Positions 40,921-50,177 of a stretch of 64,000 nucleotides of DNA are shown here, piece by piece. The DNA comes from PWXP01 sp034005525 (lineage in GTDB: Bacteria > Planctomycetota > Planctomycetia > Pirellulales > Thermoguttaceae). Location of the stretch: positions 1 to 64,000 of the forward strand of contig JAVEUP010000017.1 of the NCBI GenBank assembly GCA_034005525.1. The letters are read 5' to 3'. The notes below the pieces were generated by a model. That model did not search any database. It had not been told where the DNA came from and worked only from the letters and a program-made list of their open reading frames with translations. The position numbers and the translations under genes were made by a program. Positions within the stretch are counted from its first letter, which is position 1. Each line of letters starts with the position of its first letter.

Positions 40921-42714
40921 ATGCATGTTGCTTTCGCCCTCGTTGTCTCAACCACCCTTGCAGTGGCCGATTGGCAAGAGGTTACGCAGGGTGGAAAGCC
41001 GGTCTTGCTGGATCCCCGTTGCGAAGCGTTGAAGACCGACGTGCCGGGGCCCTTCGTCAAGCTGGGCAACGGCAATGTGTTGGCCGTCGACGACGCGCAG
41101 GTCCTGGTGAGCGAGGACGAGGGGCAAACGTGGACGCCCGGTCCCCTGTTCTCGCAGCCCGAGAAGTTTCAGTGCTGCGGCGAGCGCATTTTGCTCCGTA
41201 CCCGCGAGGGAACATTGCTCCTGGCCTTCCTGAACACGCGGGAAGCGGCCAGCCAAGAGGGCGAGGTTCAAGGCAGTCCGAAACCAGGTAGCCGCTTGTC
41301 GCTCTACGTCACTCGAAGCGCAGACGATGGTCAGACCTGGGAAGAACCTGAGAGACTCCTGGAGGGCTGCTACAGGGCTTTGCAGACCATGATCCAATTG
41401 CGAGGTGGTCGCGTGTTGCTGGGCTGCCAGGCGGCGGCGGGCGACCCAGGGCGCGACGTATCGATAACCTTCGCCTCGGACGACGACGGCAAGACATGGA
41501 AGGCGGGCGGCGTCATCGACCTGGGCGAAGAGAAGCGGTCGGGCAACCACGGCGAGGCAAGCGGGGCGACGTTTGTGGAACTTATGGACGGCCGGCTGTG
41601 GATGCTGCTGGGCACGGAGCGAGGCCGTTTCGCGGAGGCGTTTTCCCACGATCAGGGTTTGACCTGGACGAAAGTCCGGCCCTCGCCCATCGACAGCCGC
41701 GGGTCGCCCGGGCTGCTGAAACGTTTACACGATAGCCGACTGGTCCTGTTCTGGAACGGGTGCCGCAATGAAGGAGATTGCGCCGGACGGCGAGAACAGC
41801 TCTTGATGGCCTTCTCCGAAGACGACGGCCGCACCTGGACCGCACCGGCAGTGCTTGCCCGCCCCCCAATGCCACCCGGCGCCGAGGAGCCGCCGTATCG
41901 ACTCGCCGGTCCGCGCGCATACGAGCACGTCCCGGGCGAGTTGTGGGTGACGACGATGCGGGGACCGTTGCGGGTCCGGTTCCGGGAGGACGACTTCTTC
42001 GCCCGCCGCTTGAGCACGAAGACCTACGCCGTCCGGTTTCTCCCCGATGCCGAGATCGTACTGGACGGCCGGGCCGATGAACCGGCCTGGGCGCGGGCGA
42101 ACGTGGAGAAGAGGTTCCATTTCCCCTGGACATCCGAGCCCGCGCCGCCCACCGAGTTCCGTGCCGTGTGTGATCGGCGGTATCTCTACTTCCACTTCCG
42201 CGTGCATGACGAGGACATTGTGGTCCTTGACGTGGTCCAAGACGAACAAGACCTCGTGCTGGAAGACCGGGTCGAACTCTACTTCGCCGTCGATGATCAA
42301 CTCCACGACTACTACTGCATCGAGATCGACTCGCGCGGCCGGGTTTTCGACTACCGCGCACGCTACTATCGCCGGTTCGATACCGCCTGGGACCTGGAGT
42401 GCCTGGAAGTCGAGGCCGCCCCGCTACCTGACGGCTACCAGGTCGAAGGCCGGATCCCGTTGGCCAGTCTCCGGGCACTGGGGCTCCCGTCGTGGCTTGA
42501 CGGGGAGAGAATCCGTTGCGGACTTTACCGGGCCGAGTTCAGCCACGACCGCAGCGGGCAGACCGCCGTGGCTCGCGAGAGCATCCACAACCTCGGCCGG
42601 CAAGCCGCCGGGCCGCCGCCAATCGAAGCGTGGATGAGCTGGATCGATCCCGGCACGGTCGAACCCGACTTCCACGTCCCTTCGTCCTTCGGCTTCCTTG
42701 AACTGGCGAAGTAA
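40921..42714 (+). CDS. Sialidase-type propeller with C-terminal CBM9-like domain
   Basis: A 597-residue protein. The first 20 residues can act as a signal peptide (MHVAFALVVSTTLAVA). Residues about 40-355 form an Asp-box propeller with SEDEGQTW, SADDGQTW, ASDDDGKTW, SHDQGLTW and SEDDGRTW. After a linker, residues 365-597 resemble a CBM9-like beta-sandwich (EIVLDGRADEPAWARANVEK, then RYLYFHFRVHDEDI and DRVELYFAVDDQLHDYYCIE). CBM9 domains bind glycan ends. The protein probably targets extracellular glycans, but the exact activity is uncertain. It is not linked to the sialidase cluster at 16-19 kb. Confidence 0.8.
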   Translation: MHVAFALVVSTTLAVADWQEVTQGGKPVLLDPRCEALKTDVPGPFVKLGNGNVLAVDDAQVLVSEDEGQTWTPGPLFSQPEKFQCCGERILLRTREGTLLLAFLNTREAASQEGEVQGSPKPGSRLSLYVTRSADDGQTWEEPERLLEGCYRALQTMIQLRGGRVLLGCQAAAGDPGRDVSITFASDDDGKTWKAGGVIDLGEEKRSGNHGEASGATFVELMDGRLWMLLGTERGRFAEAFSHDQGLTWTKVRPSPIDSRGSPGLLKRLHDSRLVLFWNGCRNEGDCAGRREQLLMAFSEDDGRTWTAPAVLARPPMPPGAEEPPYRLAGPRAYEHVPGELWVTTMRGPLRVRFREDDFFARRLSTKTYAVRFLPDAEIVLDGRADEPAWARANVEKRFHFPWTSEPAPPTEFRAVCDRRYLYFHFRVHDEDIVVLDVVQDEQDLVLEDRVELYFAVDDQLHDYYCIEIDSRGRVFDYRARYYRRFDTAWDLECLEVEAAPLPDGYQVEGRIPLASLRALGLPSWLDGERIRCGLYRAEFSHDRSGQTAVARESIHNLGRQAAGPPPIEAWMSWIDPGTVEPDFHVPSSFGFLELAK

Positions 42715-42744
42715 GTGCCGCCGCATGCAGTCTTCGAACCGAAA

Positions 42745-42905
42745 GGCGAGCGGGGGCCGTGAGGCCCCTGTTTCTGTCCCAATTTCCACGCTGGTCGTCA
42801 TTCATGCGTCCGGCACCAGAAACACACCATGGGTGCAGTTTGTCACGAAGACGATCAACTGCACAACGTCTCGCAGAAACAGGGGCCTCACGGCCCCCGC
42901 TCGCC
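42745..42905. repeat. MITE-like element with perfect 32-base inverted termini
   Basis: Positions 42745-42776 (beginning GGCGAGCGGGGGCCGTGAGG) are exactly complementary to 42874-42905 in reverse. The 161-base element fills most of the gap between the sialidase gene and the convergent uvrA gene. It has no coding capacity of its own and could act as a bidirectional terminator. Confidence 0.9.
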
Positions 42906-42947
42906 GGCATTCATGCAATCCGTGAGAAGTCTCCGCCAGAAATACTG

Positions 42948-45806
42948 TCAGCCCGACGGGACACCATCTTTGGAACAGGCCCCTGGAAGCACGGCTCGCA
43001 GGAACCGGCCTGTGTGGTTGTTTTCGAGGACGGCTAGTTGTTCCGGGGTGCCGGTGGCAACGACGTGGCCGCCGGCATCGCCGCCTTCGGGGCCAAGGTC
43101 GATAATCCAATCGGCTGTTTTGATCACGTCGAGGTTGTGCTCGATCACGACGACCGTGTTGCCGAGGTCCGCCAGGCGCTGAAGTACGGTGAGCAACCTC
43201 TTGATGTCGTCGAAGTGCAGGCCCGTAGTGGGCTCATCGAGAATGTAGAACGTCTTGCCGGTATCGACGCGGCTCAATTCCGTCGCCAGCTTGATCCGCT
43301 GGGCCTCGCCGCCGGAGAGCGTGGTGGAAGGCTGCCCCAGGGCCAGGTACCCGAGCCCCACCTGCTGAAGACTGCCGAGCAGGCGAGCGATGGCGGGAAA
43401 GTTCTCGAAGAACTCGGCGGCTTCATCGACGGGCATGTCGAGCACGTCGGCAATGGTCTTCTTCTTGTACCGCACGGCCAGCGTCTGCCGGTTGAATCGT
43501 GAGCCCTGGCACACGGGGCAAACGACGTACAGGTCGGGCAGGAAGTTCATTTCGATCTTCTTCAGGCCCTGCCCCTGGCAATCCTCGCACCGGCCGCCCT
43601 GGACGTTGAAGCTGAACCGGCCGGCCTTGTAGCCTCGCTGCCGGGCGTCGCGCGTGCCGGCGAAGACCTTGCGGATTTCGTCGAACAGTCCGGTGTACGT
43701 GGCCGGATTGCTTCGCGGCGTGCGACCGATGGGCGTCTGGTCTACCTGCACCACCTTGTCAATCTGGTTCACGCCGCGAAGACCTCGGTGCGGGCCCGGC
43801 TTCGGCGCCGGGGCGCCGAGTCGCCGGACCAGTGCCCGGGCAAGCGTTCCGTTGAGTAAGGAACTCTTGCCCGACCCGCTCACGCCTGTGACGCACACCA
43901 AGGCCGAAAGGGGAAACTGAACGGTAACATCCTTGAGATTGTTGGTCGTGACGCCTTCGATGGTAATGGCTCGGGCCTTGGCCGTTCGCCGGCGCCGCGT
44001 CGGTGTGGCAATGCTCTCCAGGCCGGCCAGGTAGCGTCCGGTGAGCGAATCGTTATCGGCTGCGACAACGGTTGGCGGTCCCTGGGCGACCAGGGCGCCG
44101 CCGTGTCGGCCGGCACCGGGCCCGAGGTCGATAAGCCAATCGGCCCGGCGCATCACTGCCTCGTCGTGTTCGACCACAACCACTGTGTTGCCGGCCGCTT
44201 GCAAGGCGTCCATCGCGTCGATCAGCCGGTGATTATCGCGAGGATGCAGCCCGACGGACGGTTCGTCGAGCACGTAACACACGCCCACCAGGCCGGAGCC
44301 CAACCCGCTGGCAAGCCGCACTCGCTGCAATTCGCCGCCGCTGAGGCTTGCCGCGGGCCGGTCGAGAGTGAGGTATTCGACCCCCACGTTGTCGAGGAAT
44401 TCGAGCCGGGCGGCAATCTGGCGCAGAAGCGGCAGGGCCACCGGATGGTCCTCTTCGTGGAACGCGACTCCGGAGAAGAACCGCCGTGCGGCGGTTACCG
44501 TCATGGCGGTCACCTCGTGGATGGCCTTCTCTCCGATGCGCACGGCGCGGGCTTCGGGCTGCAACCGTGCGCCGCCGCACTCGCAACATACAACCTCGCC
44601 GCGGTAGGCTTCCAGCCGCTGCCGCCTGCTCTGGCTCATGGTGGTGGCATACTCCTTTTCGAGCAGGTTGAGTATGCCGGAAAACCGCTTGGCATCGCCG
44701 TGGAGCAATTGCTCCCGCTGCGTCGGGTGGAGCGTTTCCACCGGCGAGTCCCAGCCAATACCGCTTGCGGTCAGAAAATCCTCCAGTGCCGCCCTGGTCT
44801 TCCGCTGCCTGGCAGCGGTCGCCCCTTTCCAAGGCGCAACCGCTCCCCCCGCCAGTGACAGCGACGCGTTGGGCACGACCAGTTCCGGATCGAACCCGGT
44901 GAGCACGCCGAGGCCGTCGCACCGGGGACACGCGCCGTAGGGGCTGTTGAAGCTGAAAGTGCGCGGCTCCAGCTCGTGGAAGCTGATGCGGCAATCGGGG
45001 CATGCGTAACGGGTGCTGAAGAGTTCGTCGGTCCAGTGCGCATGCACGCCAGCCCGCGTTTGGTAGGTTGCCAGTACCAGTCCGTCGCCATGGCGCACGG
45101 CAAGCTGGATCGATTCGGCCAGGCGTTTCCGCACGCCGTCGCGGATGACCACGCGGTCGACCACCGCCTCGATATGGTGCGAGCGCTGCGGGACCAGTTC
45201 CGGCGGGTCCTGAAGATCGACCACCTCGCCGTCCACGCGGGCGCGAACAAACCCGGCCTTGCCAATGGCTTCAAGCACCTCCTTGTGCCGGCCCTTCCGC
45301 CCGCGGACCATCGGGGCGAGGACCATCAGCCGCGTGCCGTCGGGCAGCGAGAGCAGGTCGTCGAGGATTTGCCCGGGCGTCTGCTGACGGACCGGTTGGC
45401 CGCACTGGTGGCAAACCGCTTCGCCCAATCGAGCGTAAAGCAATCGCAGGTAGTCGTAAATCTCCGTGACCGTGGCCACCGTGCTGCGAGGATTGTGGCT
45501 GCCCGACCGCTGGTCAATCGAGATGGTCGGCTGAAGCCCCTCGATCAGGTCGACGTCCGGGCGCTCCAATTGATGCAGAAACTGCCGGGCATAGATGGAC
45601 AGGCTTTCGATGTACTGCCGCTGCCCCTCGGCGTAGAGCGTATCGAAGGCCAGCGAACTCTTCCCCGAACCACTGGGGCCCGTAATCACGACCAGCCGAT
45701 TCCGGGGGATGTCGAGTGAGAGGTCGCGCAGATTGTGCGTCCGCGCGCCGCGAATGCAGATCGCCGGATGGCCGTCGGTCGACGGGGCTGAGTCGGTAGA
45801 TGCCAT
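42948..45806 (-). CDS. uvrA: Excinuclease ABC subunit A
   Basis: A 952-residue UvrA of standard size. The first ATP site GPSGSGKSSLAFDTLYAEG is near the N-terminus, and the second (VTGVSGSGKSSLLNGTLARA) follows mid-protein. ABC signatures LSGGELQRVRLAS and LSGGEAQRIKLAT and zinc-finger cysteines (CHQCG, CPDC, CPRC, CEDCQGQG, CPVC) are visible. With UvrB it finds bulky DNA damage for nucleotide excision repair. The start at 45806 is preferred because a promoter at 45886-45858 leaves too little leader for the upstream ATG at 45842. The gene is isolated and convergent with the sialidase gene. Confidence 0.96.
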   Translation of the reverse strand: MASTDSAPSTDGHPAICIRGARTHNLRDLSLDIPRNRLVVITGPSGSGKSSLAFDTLYAEGQRQYIESLSIYARQFLHQLERPDVDLIEGLQPTISIDQRSGSHNPRSTVATVTEIYDYLRLLYARLGEAVCHQCGQPVRQQTPGQILDDLLSLPDGTRLMVLAPMVRGRKGRHKEVLEAIGKAGFVRARVDGEVVDLQDPPELVPQRSHHIEAVVDRVVIRDGVRKRLAESIQLAVRHGDGLVLATYQTRAGVHAHWTDELFSTRYACPDCRISFHELEPRTFSFNSPYGACPRCDGLGVLTGFDPELVVPNASLSLAGGAVAPWKGATAARQRKTRAALEDFLTASGIGWDSPVETLHPTQREQLLHGDAKRFSGILNLLEKEYATTMSQSRRQRLEAYRGEVVCCECGGARLQPEARAVRIGEKAIHEVTAMTVTAARRFFSGVAFHEEDHPVALPLLRQIAARLEFLDNVGVEYLTLDRPAASLSGGELQRVRLASGLGSGLVGVCYVLDEPSVGLHPRDNHRLIDAMDALQAAGNTVVVVEHDEAVMRRADWLIDLGPGAGRHGGALVAQGPPTVVAADNDSLTGRYLAGLESIATPTRRRRTAKARAITIEGVTTNNLKDVTVQFPLSALVCVTGVSGSGKSSLLNGTLARALVRRLGAPAPKPGPHRGLRGVNQIDKVVQVDQTPIGRTPRSNPATYTGLFDEIRKVFAGTRDARQRGYKAGRFSFNVQGGRCEDCQGQGLKKIEMNFLPDLYVVCPVCQGSRFNRQTLAVRYKKKTIADVLDMPVDEAAEFFENFPAIARLLGSLQQVGLGYLALGQPSTTLSGGEAQRIKLATELSRVDTGKTFYILDEPTTGLHFDDIKRLLTVLQRLADLGNTVVVIEHNLDVIKTADWIIDLGPEGGDAGGHVVATGTPEQLAVLENNHTGRFLRAVLPGACSKDGVPSG

Positions 45807-45857
45807 TTCGCTCCAGATAGTCCCACTGGGCTGTTTGGGCAATCTCGGAAACTACTG

Positions 45858-45886
45858 ATGATACCATGCCGAAGTGGCGGGGACAA
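45858..45886 (-). promoter_or_regulatory. Candidate uvrA promoter
   Basis: On the minus strand TTGTCC (45886-45881) and TATCAT (45863-45858) are 17 bases apart. Transcription would start near 45851, giving a leader of about 45 bases to the ATG at 45806. No LexA box was recognised. Confidence 0.4.
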
Positions 45887-46004
45887 GCGTCTGGGGGGGC
45901 GGCAAGATTCTCTGGCATGCTTGGAAGCAGCCAAGGGCCACGTGCGGGCTTGCCCCGCATGGAGCCGTGGTCAGTGAGCTAAGCGGACATGGTTCACCCG
46001 AGGT

Positions 46005-46057
46005 GTCTCCCCTGCACGCTGCCGCCGCCGGAGGCGGCGGCAGCGTGCAGGGGAGAC
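46005..46057. repeat. Perfect 25-base hairpin
   Basis: Bases 46005-46029 (beginning GTCTCCCCTGCACGCTGCC) and 46033-46057 are perfect reverse complements with a 3-base GGA loop. It is the tightest palindrome in the window. It stands between uvrA and the lipoprotein gene at 46300, which is transcribed towards it, so it may end that transcript. No T-tract follows on either strand. Confidence 0.9.
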
Positions 46058-46147
46058 AGGGAGCCTGGGCACCGTCTTATAGCCGACTGACCACCGCTCC
46101 AGGCCGGACAAGCCGGCCGGTGGCGACCACGACTTGTGCATATCAAC

Positions 46148-46225
46148 GAGGGACGCTGTCCCGGGTTGGGCGAACTCGGCTCCTTCGGGGCGCTTTCCAG
46201 CCTGCCAGAAAAACTTGCCGCACAC
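46148..46225. repeat. Dispersed repeat, copy 2 (first copy at 166-244)
   Basis: About 78 bases matching 166-244 in the same orientation with scattered changes. It lies in the 493-base gap 45807-46299 together with the hairpin at 46005-46057. No gene was recognised in that gap. Confidence 0.7.
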
Positions 46226-46299
46226 AGCGTCCAGGGGGCGTGCCACCCGCGAATCCATGTATACACTTCACAGTTTGAGTAGGTTCTGCGTGCCGACGG

Positions 46300-46779
46300 T
46301 CAGTGGGAAGCGTGCCCCGGCAGCTTGATCGTGAGGGTATTCTCGCCCTCGCTCTGGACTTCCACGGGAGCTGGTAGATTGACCGGCTCGGCGACGGCTT
46401 GCACGTCTTGTGTGTCCGGCGCGGGCGGTATGACCGTGACCCGGTGGGTACCTGCGACTGCGCCGGTCAACTTCCGGTTGCCTGACATGGTTGTCAAGTT
46501 AAAGGTGCCGTCGGCCTGGATCATGCCGATGGCCGAGAGCGGTCTTCCTTCCGTCGTGCGCAATTCAATCACCCCGCCGCCCAGCGGCTGGCCGCCGGCC
46601 CAGACCACCGTTCCGGTGACCGGGTACGTTGCAGGATGGTCTTGTGAGTCGCCGCCGCATCCGCCTGCAGTGCCCAGGGCGATCAGGACCAGCAGGGCTG
46701 CAAGAATCCGCTCACGGGGAATACCATCTTTCATGTCAGCGTGCAGCCTACTGAATATGCTTATCTTGATTGTAGCCAT
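46300..46779 (-). CDS. Lipoprotein with carboxypeptidase-regulatory-like fold
   Basis: A 159-residue protein with a lipobox near residue 41 (LGTAGGC). The mature domain reads VTGTVVWAGGQPLGGGVIEL and DGTFNLTTMSGN, the pattern of small beta-sandwich (CarboxypepD_reg-like) lipoproteins that planctomycetes often encode directly after DUF1559 genes. GAGGAAAT precedes the ATG at 46779. It lies 70 bases downstream of the DUF1559 gene on the same strand, so co-expression is likely. The function is unknown. Confidence 0.8.
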   Translation of the reverse strand: MATIKISIFSRLHADMKDGIPRERILAALLVLIALGTAGGCGGDSQDHPATYPVTGTVVWAGGQPLGGGVIELRTTEGRPLSAIGMIQADGTFNLTTMSGNRKLTGAVAGTHRVTVIPPAPDTQDVQAVAEPVNLPAPVEVQSEGENTLTIKLPGHASH

Positions 46780-46849
46780 CTCGATTTCCTCGGATTACAG
46801 AGCTTCAACGGAAAAAGGAACCCGCAACGGAGCAAGGATGTTCAACGGG

Positions 46850-47770
46850 TTAGTCCCAGCCAGGGCCAATCGTTTCCCCGTCGCGCGGGTCGCACACTTG
46901 CGCCCAGGTCTCATCAGCGATCGCGCCGCTAACGTGCCGCACGCTGCCGTCGGCCAGACACACGTGGATCCCGCTCACGTGCGGCGACTCCGCGCAGCTA
47001 GGATCGCACTCGGTCTGCCAATTGGGCGTGACCTGGAACTTCTTGCAGGGCGGATAGCCGGTGGACGCGGGCGATTTCCCCGTGGCGTTTGTACAGAAGG
47101 CAGCCCGCCAGACGCTGTTCGAGTCGGCCCAGAGGCTGCCGTACATCATTTCGATGTCGCCGGTCCATCCGCACGTCGCGTACATTTCGGCGAAAAGAAT
47201 GCTGTTTGAGGTCCCATCACTGAAGTAACTCAGCCTGTTGGAGCCCTGCACCCGCAGACCGGCCGAAGTTGCGTTTGGATTCCCGAAGGCATAGTAATTG
47301 GCCCCATAGTTGCTTGCACCCCAGCTCCGGGCACCACCGTAGGGTGTCGCACACCTTCCATCGACGCCCGACCGATCGGTGGGACACAGAAGCACGGAAA
47401 TAACCTGCCGGTACTGAAGCCCGGAGTAATCGTTCTTCGTCGGGTCGAGGCGATCCCAGATGGCCTGCTGCTCAATGTAGGGCAGCAGCCAATGGAACAC
47501 TGTATAGCCATAAGGTCCTTCAAACGGTCCCTTGACGGTCAGTTGGCTGGTGGCGCTGGGGGCACACAGCGGCGGCAAGACCTTGTAGCTGTTTTCCAGA
47601 TTGTGTACGGCCAGCCCGAGCTGCCTGATGTTGTTGGAGCATTGCATGCGGCGCGCCGCCTCGCGGGCCGATTGCACGGCCGGCAGCAGCAGCGCGATCA
47701 GAATCCCGATGATGGCAATCACCACCAGGAGTTCCACCAGGGTAAAACCTGACCGAAGAGCCGAGCGCAT
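46850..47770 (-). CDS. DUF1559 protein with type II pseudopilin N-terminus
   Basis: A 306-residue protein. GFTLVELLVVIAIIGILIAL is a prepilin methylation motif and hydrophobic helix, followed by LLPAVQSAREAARRMQCSNN, the hallmark opening of DUF1559. A C-terminal HVSGIHVCLADGSVRHVS is the H-x9-DG motif. Planctomycete genomes carry dozens of these; they are thought to be exported pseudopilin-like surface proteins, but their role is unknown. A 184-base internal segment (about 47064-47249) is duplicated as a decayed fragment at 50178-50361. Confidence 0.93.
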   Translation of the reverse strand: MRSALRSGFTLVELLVVIAIIGILIALLLPAVQSAREAARRMQCSNNIRQLGLAVHNLENSYKVLPPLCAPSATSQLTVKGPFEGPYGYTVFHWLLPYIEQQAIWDRLDPTKNDYSGLQYRQVISVLLCPTDRSGVDGRCATPYGGARSWGASNYGANYYAFGNPNATSAGLRVQGSNRLSYFSDGTSNSILFAEMYATCGWTGDIEMMYGSLWADSNSVWRAAFCTNATGKSPASTGYPPCKKFQVTPNWQTECDPSCAESPHVSGIHVCLADGSVRHVSGAIADETWAQVCDPRDGETIGPGWD

Positions 47771-48056
47771 GTCCGTCCCTCACTTTCGTTCTGAAGTAAC
47801 CCGAATCCCAAAGTACGAAAGTCAAAGCGATGAGAAGCCTGTCGGCGTTATTATGGCGAGCCAGCGGACTGCTGTCAATGTATGGATGCGCCCCATCAGT
47901 CCGCAAGTGAGCGCGGGGTGATTCCGGCGCGAAGGAGCGCAGTTCAGAGGGCCTTGCCATGGCGCGATGGTGGTGGTATGGTGTGCCCTGTCGGGGGCCA
48001 ATGGGCAGGCGCAACACCGCGGGTCCAAATGGCGAGTCGCCGGGAATGAGGTGCCC

Positions 48057-48605
48057 ATGACGTTCGAGTTCGAAATGACGCCTGACGACTGGGTCGCATT
48101 CAACCTGTATCACCATCACCAGTCGGCGACCGCGCGCCGCCGATACCTCCGGTCGTGGTTCTTCCCTGCCGGGGTGTGGCTGCTCGGATGCTTGGCCCTA
48201 TGGCACCTGGCCGACCGCGGGCGCGGTACGCCGCTCCAGACGTTTCTGGCCCTGCTGCCCTTGTTCATTGCCGTGCCGATCTACCTGGTCTGGTACCCGT
48301 GGGCGTATCGTCGCAACCTGCGGAGGACTGTCGCCGGCATGGTGAGCGAAGGGAGGAACCGGCAGTTGTTCGGCCGCCACCGCGTGACGATTTCCCCGCG
48401 CGGCATTGCCGAGTGCGGCGAGTTCGGCGAAAGCACCACGGCGTGGCAGGCGGTTGAGCGCGTGGTGTCGGCAGGCGAGTACGCCTACGTGTACCTGAAC
48501 GCCTTGGCCGCCATCGTCGTTCCCCGGCGCGCGTTCGCCGATCCGGCAGAGTTCGACAAGTTCGTGCGCACGGCTCAAGAATACCATGACAGCGCAGCAG
48601 CCTGA
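48057..48605 (+). CDS. YcxB-like membrane protein
   Basis: A 182-residue protein with two close membrane segments (FFPAGVWLLGCLALWHLA and TFLALLPLFIAVPIYLVWYP). A C-terminal domain follows with HRVTISPRGIAECGEFGEST, TAWQAVERVVSAGEYAYVYL and AAIVVPRRAF, matching the YcxB C-terminal family pattern. The family is of unknown function. The ATG at 48057 is preferred over upstream starts that lack similarity. The next gene follows in the same direction after 45 bases. Confidence 0.75.
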   Translation: MTFEFEMTPDDWVAFNLYHHHQSATARRRYLRSWFFPAGVWLLGCLALWHLADRGRGTPLQTFLALLPLFIAVPIYLVWYPWAYRRNLRRTVAGMVSEGRNRQLFGRHRVTISPRGIAECGEFGESTTAWQAVERVVSAGEYAYVYLNALAAIVVPRRAFADPAEFDKFVRTAQEYHDSAAA

Positions 48606-48650
48606 CGAGGCCGCGTTACCGGCCGTTATCTTCACGTGGGCAACCAACAC

Positions 48651-49256
48651 ATGCTAACCGAGCACGCAGTCCGCGAAGCTGCCACACGGCGCGCGAAGAT
48701 ATTGGTTCCAGTGATACTCGTCGCCCTTCTCGGAGCCTTCGCCTGTTTGCTCTTGGTGGGCGTCTCGAACACGCCCCTTGTCAATGGCGTGTTGGTCCTG
48801 CTTGGAGTCGCCATGTTTCTGGTATCGTGTGTGCTTGCGGAGAACTACGTCAAACGATTCGTTCTCATCTGCCCATCGTGCTCCGCGGGAATAACACGTT
48901 CCACCCAGTTTGTGCTTGCGACACGACGCTGCCGTGAATGTGGTGAGCGGATCGTTGCCGGTGGCCGGGTTCACAGCGACGCCGCATACCGGCGACATAA
49001 GCGAATGGAGTCGCGACGATTCCTCCAATACTGGTTATGGGTGTGGCCGCTGCTGAGTTGCCTGGCGCTTGGCTGCCACCTGCTCGACCCGACGGCGTTC
49101 GTCCGTTGTCCCCAAGTGCTCTTCGTTTCCGCACTGATTGGCACCGTTGCTGGCGGGTGGACCCTTCTGCGCACAGGAAGTCGCCGATACATTGCGCAAA
49201 CGATCGTCTCGGCGATGCTTTTCGTTGCCGGCGGGTTCGCGTTCTGGCACGCCTGA
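48651..49256 (+). CDS. Membrane protein with a four-cysteine zinc-ribbon-like loop
   Basis: A 201-residue protein with four membrane segments, two near the start (KILVPVILVALLGAFACLLL and NGVLVLLGVAMFLVSCVLA) and two near the end. Between them is CPSCSAGITRS, then ATRRCRECGERI, a zinc-ribbon-like pair. A GTG at 48636 is an alternative start. No function is known. It ends just before the RNase R remnant at 49263. Confidence 0.65.
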   Translation: MLTEHAVREAATRRAKILVPVILVALLGAFACLLLVGVSNTPLVNGVLVLLGVAMFLVSCVLAENYVKRFVLICPSCSAGITRSTQFVLATRRCRECGERIVAGGRVHSDAAYRRHKRMESRRFLQYWLWVWPLLSCLALGCHLLDPTAFVRCPQVLFVSALIGTVAGGWTLLRTGSRRYIAQTIVSAMLFVAGGFAFWHA

Positions 49257-49262
49257 CTTTTG

Positions 49263-49474
49263 CTAGCCTCGCCGCTTCGACTTGCCCGGCCGTTTGGAGG
49301 AGCCCTTCGCCGGGCCGCGGCTGGGGCCTTTGCCGCGATGCTTGGAGTTGGCAGCCGGTCGGTGCGGGCCTTCGGCCGGCTGAGGGGTTTGCGGCCGGCG
49401 AGGCGGAAGTCCAGTTCGCGGCGCTCGAGGTCCACCCGCGCGACGGCCACTTCCAGCACGTCGCCCAGCCGGGG
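49263..49474 (-). pseudogene. Truncated copy of the RNase R C-terminus
   Basis: About 210 bases match the 3' end of the intact RNase R gene (50604-50812) in the same orientation. They cover the end of the S1 domain (LGDVLEVAVARVDLERRELD) and the basic tail ending GKSKRRG and stop. Small indels shift the frame in the tail. It lies upstream of the DUF4258/YgiT pair. Confidence 0.85.
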
Positions 49475-49586
49475 GCCGGAAAGGGTGACGGGCACCAGAA
49501 ATAGGCACTCCGGGAAGTTTAGGTCGCCATTTCGTTGTCATTGGCGTTTGTGGTATAATTCGGGTGGATCCTGAGCAGGCACATGG

Positions 49587-49937
49587 ATGACGGATATGGC
49601 GGACGCCGGCGCGCACAACGTCGAAGCAATTGCGCAACGCCTTTCCCAGCAGGCAACTGCGGGGCAGTTTCGCGTAACGGCGCACGCCCATCAGGAGATG
49701 GTGGAAGACGACGTCCAGCTCGACGATGTGGTTGACGTTCTGCGTCGGGCGACGGTGATCGAGAACTACCCCGATCACCGAAGAGGCCCCTGTTGCCTCG
49801 TTTGCGGCGAGGATCACTCCGGAAGACACTTGCATGTTGTCTGCGCGACGGCGCTCGACCTTGCGGTCATCATCACGGTATACAAACCCACGTTGCCGAA
49901 ATGGGAAACTCCCTTCAGGCGAGGCAGGAAAGAATGA
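49587..49937 (+). CDS. DUF4258 protein, likely toxin-like partner
   Basis: A 116-residue protein. The DUF4258 pattern is visible: FRVTAHAHQEMVEDDVQLDD, then ATVIENYPDHRRGP and LHVVCATALDLAVIITVYKP. Members resemble RelE-fold toxins and often pair with YgiT-type zinc-finger proteins, as here. Its stop overlaps the next ATG by 4 bases (ATGA). A TATAAT at 49554-49559 could be a -10 box, although no well-spaced -35 was found. The pair lies between remnants of RNase R and DUF1559 genes. Confidence 0.8.
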   Translation: MTDMADAGAHNVEAIAQRLSQQATAGQFRVTAHAHQEMVEDDVQLDDVVDVLRRATVIENYPDHRRGPCCLVCGEDHSGRHLHVVCATALDLAVIITVYKPTLPKWETPFRRGRKE

Positions 49938-50158
49938 AATGCACTATCCAGGGATGCCCCGGCCACTACGAATGTCGGCGGATCGTTCATGCGGTGAAAC
50001 GCCAAGGAGCCGTGCTGGTCTTCGATGAGGTGCCGGCCGACGTGTGCGACGTGTGTTCGGACACGCTTCTGGCGCCGCAGACAATCCGGCACCTTGAGGA
50101 CCTGATGAGCCGCAACCAGAAGCCCCGAGCGCACGCTCCCCTCTACGAGTATTCGTGA
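49934..50158 (+). CDS. YgiT-type zinc-finger antitoxin-like protein
   Basis: A 74-residue protein. The N-terminal domain carries two cysteine pairs (MKCTIQGCPG, then VPADVCDVCSDTLL), typical of the zinc-binding half of MqsA/YgiT-like proteins. The C-terminal DNA-binding helix-turn-helix of MqsA is absent; the sequence ends after one helix (QTIRHLEDLMSRNQ). It is translated directly behind the DUF4258 gene. An antitoxin role is inferred from pairing and family habits. Confidence 0.75.
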   Translation: MKCTIQGCPGHYECRRIVHAVKRQGAVLVFDEVPADVCDVCSDTLLAPQTIRHLEDLMSRNQKPRAHAPLYEYS

Positions 50159-50177
50159 CCCGACGGCCGACCGACCG

